A DNA stretch of 64,000 nucleotides from Dyadobacter sp. (GCF_017744695.1 NZ_JAGIAS010000001.1:248001-312000), one strand, 5' to 3'. Positions 41,151-50,240 are shown, numbered from the stretch's first letter. The notes: a model not told the origin generated them from the letters alone. A program made the numbers and translations.

Positions 41151-43229
41151 TCATTTGACCTGCAGCAATTTGGCATTGATGGCCACCACGATCGTCGAGG
41201 CGCTCATCAGTACCGCGCCCATCGCCGGGCTAAGCATAAAAGAAGGATAAAGAATCCCGGCGGCAAGCGGTATCGCGATGACGTTATAGCCGATGGCCCA
41301 GGCCAGGTTCTGTACCATTTTCCGGTAGGTGGCGCGACCAAACCGAATCATCTGCGCCACATCCATCGGATCGCTGTTCACCAGAATAATATCGGCAGTT
41401 TCGGCCGCTACATCGGTCCCGGAGCCGACGGCAATGCCCACGTCGGCCTGGGCCAGGGCGGGCGCATCGTTTACCCCGTCGCCGGTCATCGCCACGATTT
41501 CCCCTCGCTGCTGAAATTCTCTGACCTTGTTCTGTTTTTCGTGTGGCAGCACATTGGCCAGGTATCCATCCATATCCAGTTTCCTGCTCACGGCCTCCGC
41601 AATTTTCTCGTTGTCGCCGGTCAACAGGAAGGTTTTGATATGCATGTTTTTAAGCTCCGCAACTGCTTCGGCCGCACTTTCACGGATCGTGTCCGCGAAA
41701 GTGATCAAGCCCGCCGGTTCGCCGTCGATCAGCACAAAATTGACCGTTTCAATGGCCTGATCCACCTGATCGGGGATTTCCGGCATCGACTTGTGCGCCT
41801 GCTTGAAATAGTTCGGGCCCGCCGCAACTACTTCCCCTCCCTTCACCCTTCCGCTGACACCCACGCCCTGCATGTAGTTAAAATCAGTCGAGGACCAAAG
41901 TTCCAGGCCTGCCTGTTTAAGCTTGCGCATGATACCGTGGGCAATATGGTGTTCGGAATTTTGCTGAACCGCCGCAGCATATTGCAACAACTCATCCGGG
42001 GAAAAGCGGCTATCCAGCGGAATAATCTGCTGGACTTCATGGGTTCCCTTGGTCAGCGTGCCGGTTTTATCAAAAATAATGGTAGTCAGTTTTCTAGCAT
42101 TTTCAAATGCCGTCCGGTTCCGGATGAGCAGTCCATGGGTAGCCGAAAGGGATGTCGAGATGGCTATCACCAGCGGTATGGCCACGCCCAGTGCATGCGG
42201 GCACGAGGTAACCATCACCGTCACCATACGTTCAAGTGCAAAAGCCAGCTCCTGCCCGCCCGTGTACCACACGATGAAGGTAACAATGCCCACGGTGATG
42301 GAAATCAGCGTCAGCCATTTTGCCACTTTATCAGCCAGATTCTGCGTATTGGACTTGGCGCTTTGTGCGCTCCTGACCATCGTTATCACCTTTTGAAGAT
42401 AGCTCTGGTCCCCCGCCCCGGTGACCGACACCTTTAATATGCCGTCCCCGTTGACCGCGCCGCCTATCACCTTGTCGTCCTTCCGCTTTTGCACCGGAGT
42501 GCTTTCGCCTGTGAGCATACTTTCGTTGACATACGAATTGCCGTCCGTCACCACGCCGTCGGCAGCTACCTTTTCGCCGGGTTTGACTAGCAGCAGGTCG
42601 CCGCTTTTCAGGTCTTTCAATGCGATGTCGGATACCTGGCCATCTTTTTCCACATGCACGACCGCCGGGAGCAGCGCCACCAGCGATTCAAGAGCCCTCG
42701 ACGCCGCCATCTGCGATTTCATTTCCAACCAGTGCCCCAACAGCATAATGTCGATCAAGGTCGCCAACTCCCAAAAGAAATCCATTCCCCGCAAGCCTAA
42801 TGCGACGGCAACGCTGTACACGTAAGCCGTCGTGATTGCGACCGCGACGAGCGTCATCATACCCAGGTTCCGGGACCTTACCTCCCTGACGAGCCCGTCC
42901 AGGAAAGGCCATCCTCCATAAAAGTAGATCACCGTCCCCAGCACCAGCAGCACATATGCATCACCGGGGAACGTCCAGCTGATCCCCAGCCATTGCTGTA
43001 TCATATGCGAAAGCAGCAGCACGGGCACGGTGATTACCAGGCATATCCAGAATCGCTTCAAAAAATCAGCGGTATGGTGCCCGGCATGTTTGTCGTGGCC
43101 GGAATGTTCAGCACCGCCGTCATGCGACTTCGGATGAACATGTTCCGCCTCTGCCGGCATTTCCGAATGCCCCTTGTGCATTGGTTTATGCTGGTGATGT
43201 TGGTGATCGTGGTCGTGGTGCTGCTCCAT
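41151..43229 (-). CDS. CopB-type (CPH) copper-translocating P-type ATPase
   Basis: A 692-residue P1B ATPase. Start at ATG 43229, giving a very His-rich N-terminus of about 55 residues (HDHDHQHHQHKPMHKGH and more) instead of HMA domains. Eight membrane helices; the ion-binding motif in the sixth is CPHALG rather than CPC, which marks the CopB (P1B-3) subgroup, associated with Cu2+ or Ag+ rather than Cu+. Other motifs: TGES (actuator), DKTGTLTKG (phosphorylated Asp), MTGDGVNDAPALAQADVGIAVG (hinge). Upstream of the HMA chaperone gene. Function: copper export. Confidence 0.95.
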   Translation of the reverse strand: MEQHHDHDHQHHQHKPMHKGHSEMPAEAEHVHPKSHDGGAEHSGHDKHAGHHTADFLKRFWICLVITVPVLLLSHMIQQWLGISWTFPGDAYVLLVLGTVIYFYGGWPFLDGLVREVRSRNLGMMTLVAVAITTAYVYSVAVALGLRGMDFFWELATLIDIMLLGHWLEMKSQMAASRALESLVALLPAVVHVEKDGQVSDIALKDLKSGDLLLVKPGEKVAADGVVTDGNSYVNESMLTGESTPVQKRKDDKVIGGAVNGDGILKVSVTGAGDQSYLQKVITMVRSAQSAKSNTQNLADKVAKWLTLISITVGIVTFIVWYTGGQELAFALERMVTVMVTSCPHALGVAIPLVIAISTSLSATHGLLIRNRTAFENARKLTTIIFDKTGTLTKGTHEVQQIIPLDSRFSPDELLQYAAAVQQNSEHHIAHGIMRKLKQAGLELWSSTDFNYMQGVGVSGRVKGGEVVAAGPNYFKQAHKSMPEIPDQVDQAIETVNFVLIDGEPAGLITFADTIRESAAEAVAELKNMHIKTFLLTGDNEKIAEAVSRKLDMDGYLANVLPHEKQNKVREFQQRGEIVAMTGDGVNDAPALAQADVGIAVGSGTDVAAETADIILVNSDPMDVAQMIRFGRATYRKMVQNLAWAIGYNVIAIPLAAGILYPSFMLSPAMGAVLMSASTIVVAINAKLLQVK

Positions 43230-43539
43230 TGTGATCAATTTTGGGGTTAATCCATCCCGTATTTCCCTCAATGGGCGGGGTTGTCAAAGGTTCAAGACAC
43301 AAAAGACTTAAATAGAAAGTGGTGTATGTTACTTAATTATGGTTTTTTCTTACATAATTTTTTGAATCACCCGGCGGGGACTCAATGCCCAAGAAGGACT
43401 TGCTTCACCAATTTCGTCGGTCACGGTCTCCGGGACTCATACAAGCATTAAAACCAGTTTTCCCGCGACTTTTTGATCCAGATCAAAAAAACTTAGGCCT
43501 GCATCCGTCATTTTTGCATGAAACAAACTAACAGTAATA
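43230..43539. promoter_or_regulatory. 310-bp divergent region upstream of copper ATPase and DUF2147
   Basis: No gene is supported. It holds the start regions of the copper ATPase (minus) and DUF2147 (plus). The right half contains the FNR-type box at 43473-43486; the left half is AT-rich (43310-43360) without an assignable site. Confidence 0.5.
43473..43486. promoter_or_regulatory. FNR/CRP-type box TTGAT-N4-ATCAA
   Basis: TTGATCCAGATCAA, inside a longer perfect arm pair (TTTTTGATC and GATCAAAAA, 43470-43489). It matches the FNR/DNR consensus exactly. A near-consensus -7 element (CATTTTTG, 43509-43516; consensus TAnnTTTG) lies at the right distance for a class II site, giving a predicted start near 43521, 19 bp before the ATG at 43540. 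Spacing fits activation of the DUF2147 gene by an oxygen- or NO-responsive Crp/Fnr protein. Confidence 0.65.
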
Positions 43540-43974
43540 ATGAAAAAGACAGGATTTTGGGTAGCCTTGCTCTGGACTATTCCCTTTCTCGCAAACGCGC
43601 AGGCACCTGACGCGATTCTTGGCGAATGGCTTAACGAAGAAAAGGATGCCAGGGTAGAAATCTACAAATCATCCGGGAAGTACTCCGGCAAGATCACCTG
43701 GATCAAAAACGCCTTTGAAGCGGACGGCAAAACTCCTCAACGGGATAGCAAAAACTCCGACCCGTCGTTGCGCAACCGCCCGCTCAAGGACATGATCATA
43801 CTTTCCGATTTCACTTTTAAGGACGGGCTGTGGACAGGCGGAAAAGTGTATGACCCCAAAAGCGGAAAATCGTACAGTAGCAAAATGACACTCGACGGGA
43901 GTACGCTTGAAATCAGAGGATATGTAGGGTCGCCGCTATTCGGCAGAACCACCGTGTGGACGCGGCCGAAGTAA
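43540..43974 (+). CDS. DUF2147 exported protein
   Basis: A 144-residue protein with a signal peptide (MKKTGFWVALLWTIPFLANAQA) and a DUF2147 domain: ILGEWLNEEKDARVEIYKSSGKYSGKITWIKN near the start, then PLKDMIILSDFTFKDGLWTGGKVYDPKSGKSY, and a C-terminal SPLFGRTTVWTRPK. Family members are periplasmic, of unknown function. An FNR-type box lies about 54 bp before the start codon. It ends just before the convergent DUF6766 gene, separated by a hairpin. Confidence 0.92.
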   Translation: MKKTGFWVALLWTIPFLANAQAPDAILGEWLNEEKDARVEIYKSSGKYSGKITWIKNAFEADGKTPQRDSKNSDPSLRNRPLKDMIILSDFTFKDGLWTGGKVYDPKSGKSYSSKMTLDGSTLEIRGYVGSPLFGRTTVWTRPK

Positions 43975-44044
43975 ACCCAACAACAGACTACCGGAATTCG
44001 CGCCGGCCACTCATCACCATAAAAGAGCATCCCGGTGCGAGCTG

Positions 44045-44075
44045 ACGGGGAGATAGCATGGTCCTATTTCCCCGT
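44045..44075. terminator. Bidirectional hairpin between DUF2147 and DUF6766 genes
   Basis: ACGGGGAGATAG (44045-44056) pairs with CTATTTCCCCGT (44064-44075), one wobble, seven-base loop. It overlaps the stop codon of the minus-strand DUF6766 gene. Confidence 0.5.
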
Positions 44076-44732
44076 TTCCATATGGCCGGCATCGACGGGC
44101 TTGGATTCGGGCGATCCTTTTTGCCGAAGAAAAATCGACAGGATAACGATGGAAGCGACGGAAAGAAATTCGCTTTGCCAGTTCTGGAAAGTTTCAAACC
44201 AGAAAGCGGGTTCAGCCAGAAATGCATTCAACGATTGTTCCGGTTCCCCATGCAGAATCCGCTGCTCGTTGTGATCGATGTAGCTTCCATACAGGTGGCC
44301 GGCCCAGCTTACCAGGAAAAGCAGCCCAAAAGCGATCGAAAGTGATTGCTGGTAGAGCCGCAGTTGCCACCCTCCCCGCTTGACCGGACCGGGCGCATCT
44401 TCTTTCGTAGGGTCAGGTTCCCTATCCACTTCTTCCGGCTTGAAAAGGTCTTTTGACTCGGCCGAGCCAATCTGACGAAGCGAAATGGTAAGGGTCACAT
44501 ACATGGCCATTTGCAGGAACTCACTTTGGAAATTCTCAAATGTCGACGAAAAAAAGTGGCCGCTGGTCAGGTATGCTCCCAATGCGATCGGCCCTGCCCC
44601 CAGCTCGGTTAAGTCATCATTGTGTTGCTTCCAGCCAAAAAAAGCTTGCGCCACCAATGCGGCAATGAAAAACGAGAGAAAGACAATCGATAACCCGTTT
44701 CTGTAAAAAAAGTTTGGTTTATGTTTCGGCAT
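44064..44732 (-). CDS. DUF6766 family membrane protein
   Basis: A 222-residue protein starting at ATG 44732. It has four predicted helices in two pairs; each pair is followed by a similar stretch (FENFQSEFLQMAMYVTLTISLRQIGS and FQNWQSEFLSVASIVILSIFLRQKGS), so the protein is an internal duplication of one module, as is normal for DUF6766. Function unknown; often near stress genes. A stem-loop lies in the gap to the AraC genes upstream. Confidence 0.85.
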   Translation of the reverse strand: MPKHKPNFFYRNGLSIVFLSFFIAALVAQAFFGWKQHNDDLTELGAGPIALGAYLTSGHFFSSTFENFQSEFLQMAMYVTLTISLRQIGSAESKDLFKPEEVDREPDPTKEDAPGPVKRGGWQLRLYQQSLSIAFGLLFLVSWAGHLYGSYIDHNEQRILHGEPEQSLNAFLAEPAFWFETFQNWQSEFLSVASIVILSIFLRQKGSPESKPVDAGHMETGK

Positions 44733-44846
44733 AGCTGTGTTGGTTAAAGTCTGCCTTTTCAACTAGAAAAGTGTGCCAGTTCCCTGGTGAACCCGACATG
44801 CCGACACCAACACTCATTCCGGACAATGAATAACGATAATACATAT

Positions 44847-44894
44847 ACGCAATTCGGATGATTGCAGCGTGTGCTGCAATCATCCGAATTGCGT
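44847..44894. repeat. Perfect 22-bp inverted repeat, 4-base loop
   Basis: Arms at 44847-44868 and 44873-44894 are exact reverse complements (ACGCAATTCGGATGATTGCA, then GC); the loop is GTGT. It sits between the minus-strand AraC gene (ends 44968) and the DUF6766 gene (starts 44732). It may act as a terminator or a small mobile remnant; there is no T-run on either side. Confidence 0.6.
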
Positions 44895-44967
44895 TAACCC
44901 CAATAATGGTCCCTTTACCCTTTTCAAAATTATACCTTTTCAAATAGCGCGGCATTGTAAATGGAGG

Positions 44968-45780
44968 CTATTCTTTTTCTACACAAACCTGTAAAACAAT
45001 GTGGGAGGTTTGCAGAAATGCCCTGGGAAATACCCCAAACGTTTTCTTGAATGCATTGCTAAAATGCGCCTGGTCGGTGAAACCAAAAACCTCCACTGCC
45101 TCTCCAAGTGTCATTTCACCCGAAGCTACCGCATAGATAGATTTCTTAAGACGCTGCCATATCACGTATTGTGTAAAAGGAAGGCCTATCTGCTCTGTAA
45201 ACAAATGCCTGAAACGATGGGAAGAAAGATATGCCAGGTTCGCTACTTCCGACAAATCAATGTTTTTGGAGAGGTTTTGGTCAATGTATGATATAACCGG
45301 CCCCATCCGATCGTCCATTCTCTCCGGCGGCAGCGCCGGGAATTTTTCGGCCACCCGCATAAAGAATGCCTGAATGCGCTGGGCTACAACTGTTTCACCC
45401 ATCGTGTCAAGTCCGTGCGTCAGGATCGTCTCAATCTCTTCTACGGCGATCAATTCCTCGATGAAGCAAACTTCGCGCCCGGATAGCAATATCCCCAGAC
45501 TACGACCCCATCGGCTGGCAGGCTCAATGAGACTGATAAACATCATTGCTTCACCGGAGTTGCAGCTATGCCGGACGTTACGATCGATAACAAAACCTTT
45601 AACAGCTTGATGGTGATACCCATTGATCTCCGAATCAAAGGAATCGCCCAAAGTCACGACAATTTTGAACCCATATCTGTTTTGCATTTGCACAGATTGG
45701 CCCATTGTTTTGACAATATAAGAGATACTACAATCCTGCAATTCTCTGGATAAAGAATCCGCAGAAACAGATAATTTCAT
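44968..45780 (-). CDS. AraC family transcriptional regulator (first of a related pair)
   Basis: A 270-residue regulator. The N-terminal 160 residues form a cupin-like sensor (GFKIVVTLGDSFDSEINGYHHQ; SLIEPASRWGRSLGILL), and the C-terminal about 100 residues contain the AraC helix-turn-helix pair (IDLSEVANLAYLSSHRFRHLFTEQIGLPFTQYVIWQRLKK; TLGEAVEVFGFTDQAHFSNAFKKTFGVFP). Similar in layout to the protein encoded at 45945-46766, with matching segments such as ILIEP/SLIEP and WGRS/WGSK, so they are paralogues of about 270 residues. Target genes are not evident; the DUF6766 gene downstream is one candidate. Confidence 0.9.
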   Translation of the reverse strand: MKLSVSADSLSRELQDCSISYIVKTMGQSVQMQNRYGFKIVVTLGDSFDSEINGYHHQAVKGFVIDRNVRHSCNSGEAMMFISLIEPASRWGRSLGILLSGREVCFIEELIAVEEIETILTHGLDTMGETVVAQRIQAFFMRVAEKFPALPPERMDDRMGPVISYIDQNLSKNIDLSEVANLAYLSSHRFRHLFTEQIGLPFTQYVIWQRLKKSIYAVASGEMTLGEAVEVFGFTDQAHFSNAFKKTFGVFPRAFLQTSHIVLQVCVEKE

Positions 45781-45944
45781 AAACGCGCTACTCCCGTTCT
45801 TTCAAAAAGTTTAAAAATGTTGGATGTGGTTCCGAACAGAAACCGACAAGGCAAGCAAAGGGAGCGCTAAAATGAAACAAACGTAACTACGTCACAACCT
45901 TTTGAAAGAAGAAAACCCCTGAAACAGCAAATATTAGCCCCAAT

Positions 45945-46766
45945 TTACAAGTCTGCACGGCTGGCAACAACTTCTTCGACGTGCGCATCATCCTGGATAA
46001 CAACCCTGCATTCGGCTAAAAAAGTGGATGGGTTTAATCCGAAAATATTCTTAAATGTCTTATGGAAATGGGAAAGGTCGGTAAAGTGATAATCGCGGCA
46101 AACTTTTGAGAGCGATTCCCCCGACTCGATGACGGTTTTGAGCGTACACCGCAGCCGATGCCACAAAATGTACCTGGATAAAGGAATTCCCACCTCGGCG
46201 GCAAACAAATGCCGCGTCCTGTGAAATGAGAGATTGGAAAGATTCTCAATTTCACGGTTCGTAATGTTCGTAGTCAGATGTGCAGATATATAGTCAATGA
46301 TCCGTCTTACGCGGGGATCGATCAGGTTTGAATCCTGAATTTTCAGCCCGGTGACCAAAAACATCAGCTTGAATATGTGGGGAATGAGATCGGCATCCTT
46401 TAAAAACGCGTGGTTCAGCGGAAGAACGGGCCCAAGTCGGTCTACATCCAATATTTCCTCGAACCGGATAAAATCCCTGTCGCCCAGAATTTCCCTGATC
46501 TTACTTCCCCACGGGCTTTGCGGCTCAATCAGGATACTTAGCACCGGTCCATCGGGAGAAATGCACCTGTGCAACGCATTACCATTAACCACGAATCCTT
46601 TCGTTGCCGTGTAGGTAGATTCTCCCACGCTGCATTCAATCTGATGGTCCAGGCTCACCGCCACCTTATAACAATAATGCTTGTGGACTATGACACTTTT
46701 TGTGCTGGATATATAAGGCAGGCAAACCTTCCAGAGTCTTTCCGATAAATCAACTGTTTTATACAT
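45945..46766 (-). CDS. AraC family transcriptional regulator (second of a related pair)
   Basis: A 273-residue regulator, start at ATG 46766 (upstream frame to 46805 discarded). N-terminal cupin-like sensor (YKVAVSLDHQIECSVGESTYTATKGFVVNG; SILIEPQSPWGSKIREILGD), C-terminal AraC domain (NITNREIENLSNLSFHRTRHLFAAEVGIPLSRYILWHRLR; SLSKVCRDYHFTDLSHFHKTFKNIFGLNPS). Its resemblance to the neighbouring regulator suggests a tandem duplication followed by divergence. It could control the other regulator, the DUF6766 gene or the Kazal-domain lipoprotein, which is divergent at 47022. Confidence 0.9.
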   Translation of the reverse strand: MYKTVDLSERLWKVCLPYISSTKSVIVHKHYCYKVAVSLDHQIECSVGESTYTATKGFVVNGNALHRCISPDGPVLSILIEPQSPWGSKIREILGDRDFIRFEEILDVDRLGPVLPLNHAFLKDADLIPHIFKLMFLVTGLKIQDSNLIDPRVRRIIDYISAHLTTNITNREIENLSNLSFHRTRHLFAAEVGIPLSRYILWHRLRCTLKTVIESGESLSKVCRDYHFTDLSHFHKTFKNIFGLNPSTFLAECRVVIQDDAHVEEVVASRADL

Positions 46767-47021
46767 ATATAGTTTATGGTTAGACTGAACTGCTTTGAGC
46801 AGCAATTACCATGCCGGATCAGGCACCGGAAATTCCTTTCTCATCGGATAGCTACATCTGCTGGACAGAAACCGCGAAGCAAGACGCAATGAAACGCGGC
46901 TGATTCGGCATTTAGAAAAATGATACCATTACGGTTATCCGGCGTGCAACCAAACGTACCAGCTACTTGTCTTAAGTAACGCCGCAACACGTTGTTTGAC
47001 TGGCATTATAAGCTGGAAAAT

Positions 47022-47246
47022 ATGAGAACTGTATTGGGTTTCCTTTTAGTGTTATCACTGATCGCCTGTAAAAAATCAAGCAGTCCCGATCCCGCATGCG
47101 TTGAACGGGCAAGGGATTCTTCAGGTTGCTATTATGTTTTAGCTCCCGTTTGTGGTTGCAATGGAAAAACCTATCCGAACGACTGCGAAGCGCGCGCGCA
47201 CGGAATTACTACTTTCTCTCAGGGCGAGTGTTCTAAAAAGAACTGA
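47022..47246 (+). CDS. Small lipoprotein with Kazal-type protease inhibitor domain
   Basis: A 74-residue lipoprotein starting at ATG 47022. Signal with lipobox LIAC, then a single Kazal-type domain with six cysteines in the usual order (C-x-C in PACVER; CYYVLAPVCGCNGKTYPNDCEARAHGITTFSQGEC), containing the family's VCGxNGxTYxNxC pattern. It should be anchored in the outer membrane and may inhibit serine proteases, possibly from hosts, predators or competitors. Small size and lipidation are typical for Bacteroidota Kazal proteins. Not in an obvious operon. Confidence 0.85.
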   Translation: MRTVLGFLLVLSLIACKKSSSPDPACVERARDSSGCYYVLAPVCGCNGKTYPNDCEARAHGITTFSQGECSKKN

Positions 47247-47432
47247 AAGACAACTCCCTCCCCAACACGCCTTGACCCTCCCAAGTATCGGCAGGAAGCC
47301 GAGGAACTGACTTGGAATCTGGTTTGAATTTCCTAATTTTTGGTTTGAATAGTATTAACGCCGTCCATAGCGGCTTTGATACTTTTACGGACAATCCGAT
47401 CCCGCATTCGACACACAATAAACAACCAGATT

Positions 47433-47891
47433 ATGGCAGAATATTCGATTTCAGTCAACGGAAAACAGCATACGGTCAACGCCCTCGAGGACATGCCCCT
47501 GCTGTGGGTACTGCGTGATATCATAGGTTTGAAGGGAACCAAATTTGGCTGCGGTATGGCGCAGTGCGGCGCCTGCACCGTGCATCTGAATGGAACGGCG
47601 GTCCGTTCCTGCAGCGTACCGGTTTCCTCCGTCGGGGAAAATAAAATCACCACCATTGAAGGTTTGTCGGCAAACGGCGACCATCCCTTGCAGCTTGCCT
47701 GGCAAAAGCATTTGGTCCCGCAATGCGGTTACTGCCAGACAGGCCAGATTATGAATGCGGCCGCGCTGCTCAAAGCAAACCCGCACCCTTCCGAGCAGGA
47801 AATTGAACAGGCCATGGAAGGTAATTTGTGCCGGTGCGGCACCTACAATCGCATCAAGGCGGCCATTATGAGCGTTTCCTCAGCTTCTTAA
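47433..47891 (+). CDS. (2Fe-2S)-binding subunit of a molybdenum hydroxylase
   Basis: A 152-residue protein, start at ATG 47433, with two [2Fe-2S] clusters: a plant-ferredoxin-type site (Cys40, Cys45, Cys48, Cys60) and the C-terminal site (Cys98, Cys101, Cys133, Cys135, in QCGYCQTG and NLCRCGTY). This matches the small subunit of isoquinoline 1-oxidoreductase-type enzymes (IorA), which pass electrons from the Mo cofactor. The large subunit gene follows after 22 bp. No gene for a third (FAD or cytochrome) subunit is seen. Confidence 0.93.
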   Translation: MAEYSISVNGKQHTVNALEDMPLLWVLRDIIGLKGTKFGCGMAQCGACTVHLNGTAVRSCSVPVSSVGENKITTIEGLSANGDHPLQLAWQKHLVPQCGYCQTGQIMNAAALLKANPHPSEQEIEQAMEGNLCRCGTYNRIKAAIMSVSSAS

Positions 47892-47913
47892 ACCAACTGT
47901 AAAAAGCCAATCC

Positions 47914-50205
47914 ATGAAGTATCAAACTTTCACTCAAAAGAAACAGGACGCCGTTTCGTCAGAGGTCTTCAAGGCTTCCAGAAGGGACTTTTTAAAAACG
48001 GGTGGCATGCTTGCCGGCGGATTTGTTTTAGGGATCAACCTTTTCAGCTGTGATGAAAAAGGTAAAAAAGTAGCTGCTTTTGCCCCTAATGTATATTTGA
48101 AGATTTCAAGCTCGAACGAAATTTCCATCATTGCCCATCGTTCCGAAATGGGACAGGGCATCCGCACATCCCTTCCATTAGTGCTAGCCGACGAGCTGGG
48201 CGCCGATTGGAGCAAGGTTCAGATCGTACAAGCCGAGGGCGACGAAAAGAAATACGGTAACCAGAACACGGACGGCTCCTTTTCGATCCGTATGTTCTAC
48301 AAGCCGATGCGGGAAGTCGGCGCCATTGCCAAAACCATGCTGTTGCAGGCTGCGGCCAAAAAATGGCAGGTCCCCGAAACGGAATGTGATACGGAGAATA
48401 GCCAGGTTGTACATAAAAACTCGGATAAGAAGCTCAATTTCGGAGACCTGGTAGCGGAAGCCAGCCAATTGCCGGTTCCTGCTGTCAAAGACGTCCAGCT
48501 GAAAAGCCGCGACAAATTCCAAATAATCGGAAAAGAAACGCCGATCGTAGACTTGCCGGCGATCGTGAACGGCCAGGCGGTATTCGGCATTGACGCCGCA
48601 GTGGAAGGCATGAAAGTAGCCGTAATCAAACGCTGCCCGGCCGCGGGCGGATCGGTCAAATCGTTTACCGACGAAAAAGCCCGGAGCATACCCGGCGTGC
48701 TGAAAGTGGTGCAAATCAAAGGGGCCGGCCTTCCCGCTACCCTAAACAAACCATTGGCAGGCGTGGCCGTGATCGCGGAAAATACCTGGGCTGCCATCAA
48801 AGGACGTGATCTGCTGGACGTAGTCTGGGACCTTGGCCCGAATGCATCCTATGATTCGGCGGAGGAGATCAAGCAGCTCGTCAAGGAAGTCTCCCAGCCC
48901 AAGGGCACGCCGAGGCGCAGCCGGGGCGATTTCGATTCCCAAAAAATGAGTGCCAAAAAGGTGATAGAGCGCACCTACATTGCTCCGCATTTAGCCCACG
49001 CAACGATGGAGCCCCCCTGTGCGCTGGCCGTTTTCAAAGACGGCTCCTGCGAAATATGGGCGTGCACGCAGAACCCGCAGGGCGCACGCGACGTAGTAGC
49101 GGAAGTGCTGGGAATTCCTGTGGATAAGGTAAAAATCAATGTGACGCTGCTCGGCGGGGGATTCGGACGCAAATCCAAGCCGGATTTCATCGTGGAAGCC
49201 GCTATGCTGGCCAAAGAAACAGGCAATCCGGTAAAAGTACAATGGACCCGGGAAGACGATATCCATCATGACTATTTCCATGCATTGAGCGTCCAGCGGA
49301 TTGTCGCTACCATCGATAAGGATAATAAACTGTCGGGCTGGAACCAGCATATTGCCTACCCGTCTATCTCGGCCACTTCCGACACCAAGGTAGTACAACC
49401 CGACGACGGCGAAATGATGCTCGGGGCTGTGGACTTACCCTACGATATACCCGCCATCCGCATCGAAACGCATGACGCACCTTCACACCTGCGCGTGGGA
49501 TGGCTGCGCTCCGTCCGCAACATTCCGCAGGTTTTCGCCAGCGCCACCATGCTCGACGAGGTAGCCGAAGCGCGGGGTATGGACCCGGTCGCCCAGGCGC
49601 TCGAATTGCTGGGTGCGGACAGGAACATCACCTTCAACCAGGAAATAGTCAAAGGCACCTACCCTAACTACGGCGAGGATATTGCCGCATATCCGTGGGA
49701 AACCCGGCGAATGAAAGCCGTCATCGAGCGGGTGGCCAAAGAAGCAGGCTGGGGTCGTAAATTGCCCAAAGGCTCGGGCCTCGGCTTCGCCGCCCACAAG
49801 AGTTTTCTGACTTATGTGGCTTGCATTGTAGAAGTCAAAGTGGGCGCGGGTGGCAAGGTAACGATCCCGAGCGTACATTACGCGGTCGACTGCGGCACCG
49901 CGGTCAACATCGACCGGATTAAATCGCAGTTCGAAGGCGGCGCGCAATTCGCGGCGAGTCTTGCATTGAAAAGCGCGATCACATTTAAAGAAGGCCGGGT
50001 AGAACAAAACAATTTTGATACCTACCAGATCATCCGCATGCCCGAATCACCGAAGGAGATTCACGTGCATATTATCGATAGTGATGCGAAGCCGACGGGC
50101 GTAGGTGAGCCTCCGGTACCGCCATTCACCCCGGCGTTGTGCAACGCCATTTACAAGGCGACCGGCAAACGGATTTACAACCTTCCCGTCGACCTGGTTG
50201 GCTGA
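47914..50205 (+). CDS. Molybdopterin-binding subunit of xanthine dehydrogenase family
   Basis: A 763-residue large subunit, probably exported through Tat: twin-arginine signal SRRDFLKTGG with following hydrophobic stretch. Contains the molybdenum-cofactor motifs of the xanthine dehydrogenase/IorB family, including SEMGQGIRTSLPLVLADELG, GGGFGRKS, and a Glu-containing C-terminal stretch (GVGEPPVPPFTPALCNAI), where the conserved catalytic Glu lies. Forms a two-subunit enzyme with the iron-sulfur protein upstream. Oxidises an aldehyde or N-heterocycle in the periplasm; exact substrate unknown. Followed by a terminator shared with ada. Confidence 0.93.
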   Translation: MKYQTFTQKKQDAVSSEVFKASRRDFLKTGGMLAGGFVLGINLFSCDEKGKKVAAFAPNVYLKISSSNEISIIAHRSEMGQGIRTSLPLVLADELGADWSKVQIVQAEGDEKKYGNQNTDGSFSIRMFYKPMREVGAIAKTMLLQAAAKKWQVPETECDTENSQVVHKNSDKKLNFGDLVAEASQLPVPAVKDVQLKSRDKFQIIGKETPIVDLPAIVNGQAVFGIDAAVEGMKVAVIKRCPAAGGSVKSFTDEKARSIPGVLKVVQIKGAGLPATLNKPLAGVAVIAENTWAAIKGRDLLDVVWDLGPNASYDSAEEIKQLVKEVSQPKGTPRRSRGDFDSQKMSAKKVIERTYIAPHLAHATMEPPCALAVFKDGSCEIWACTQNPQGARDVVAEVLGIPVDKVKINVTLLGGGFGRKSKPDFIVEAAMLAKETGNPVKVQWTREDDIHHDYFHALSVQRIVATIDKDNKLSGWNQHIAYPSISATSDTKVVQPDDGEMMLGAVDLPYDIPAIRIETHDAPSHLRVGWLRSVRNIPQVFASATMLDEVAEARGMDPVAQALELLGADRNITFNQEIVKGTYPNYGEDIAAYPWETRRMKAVIERVAKEAGWGRKLPKGSGLGFAAHKSFLTYVACIVEVKVGAGGKVTIPSVHYAVDCGTAVNIDRIKSQFEGGAQFAASLALKSAITFKEGRVEQNNFDTYQIIRMPESPKEIHVHIIDSDAKPTGVGEPPVPPFTPALCNAIYKATGKRIYNLPVDLVG

Positions 50206-50240
50206 GGTCATCCTGCCGAAATGCTTTATCAGCCAGATGC

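Noticed and set aside
44719-44955. 78-codon frame on the minus strand before DUF6766
   Set aside because: It overlaps the DUF6766 start and contains the 22-bp hairpin; translation has no domain and the hairpin explains much of the sequence.
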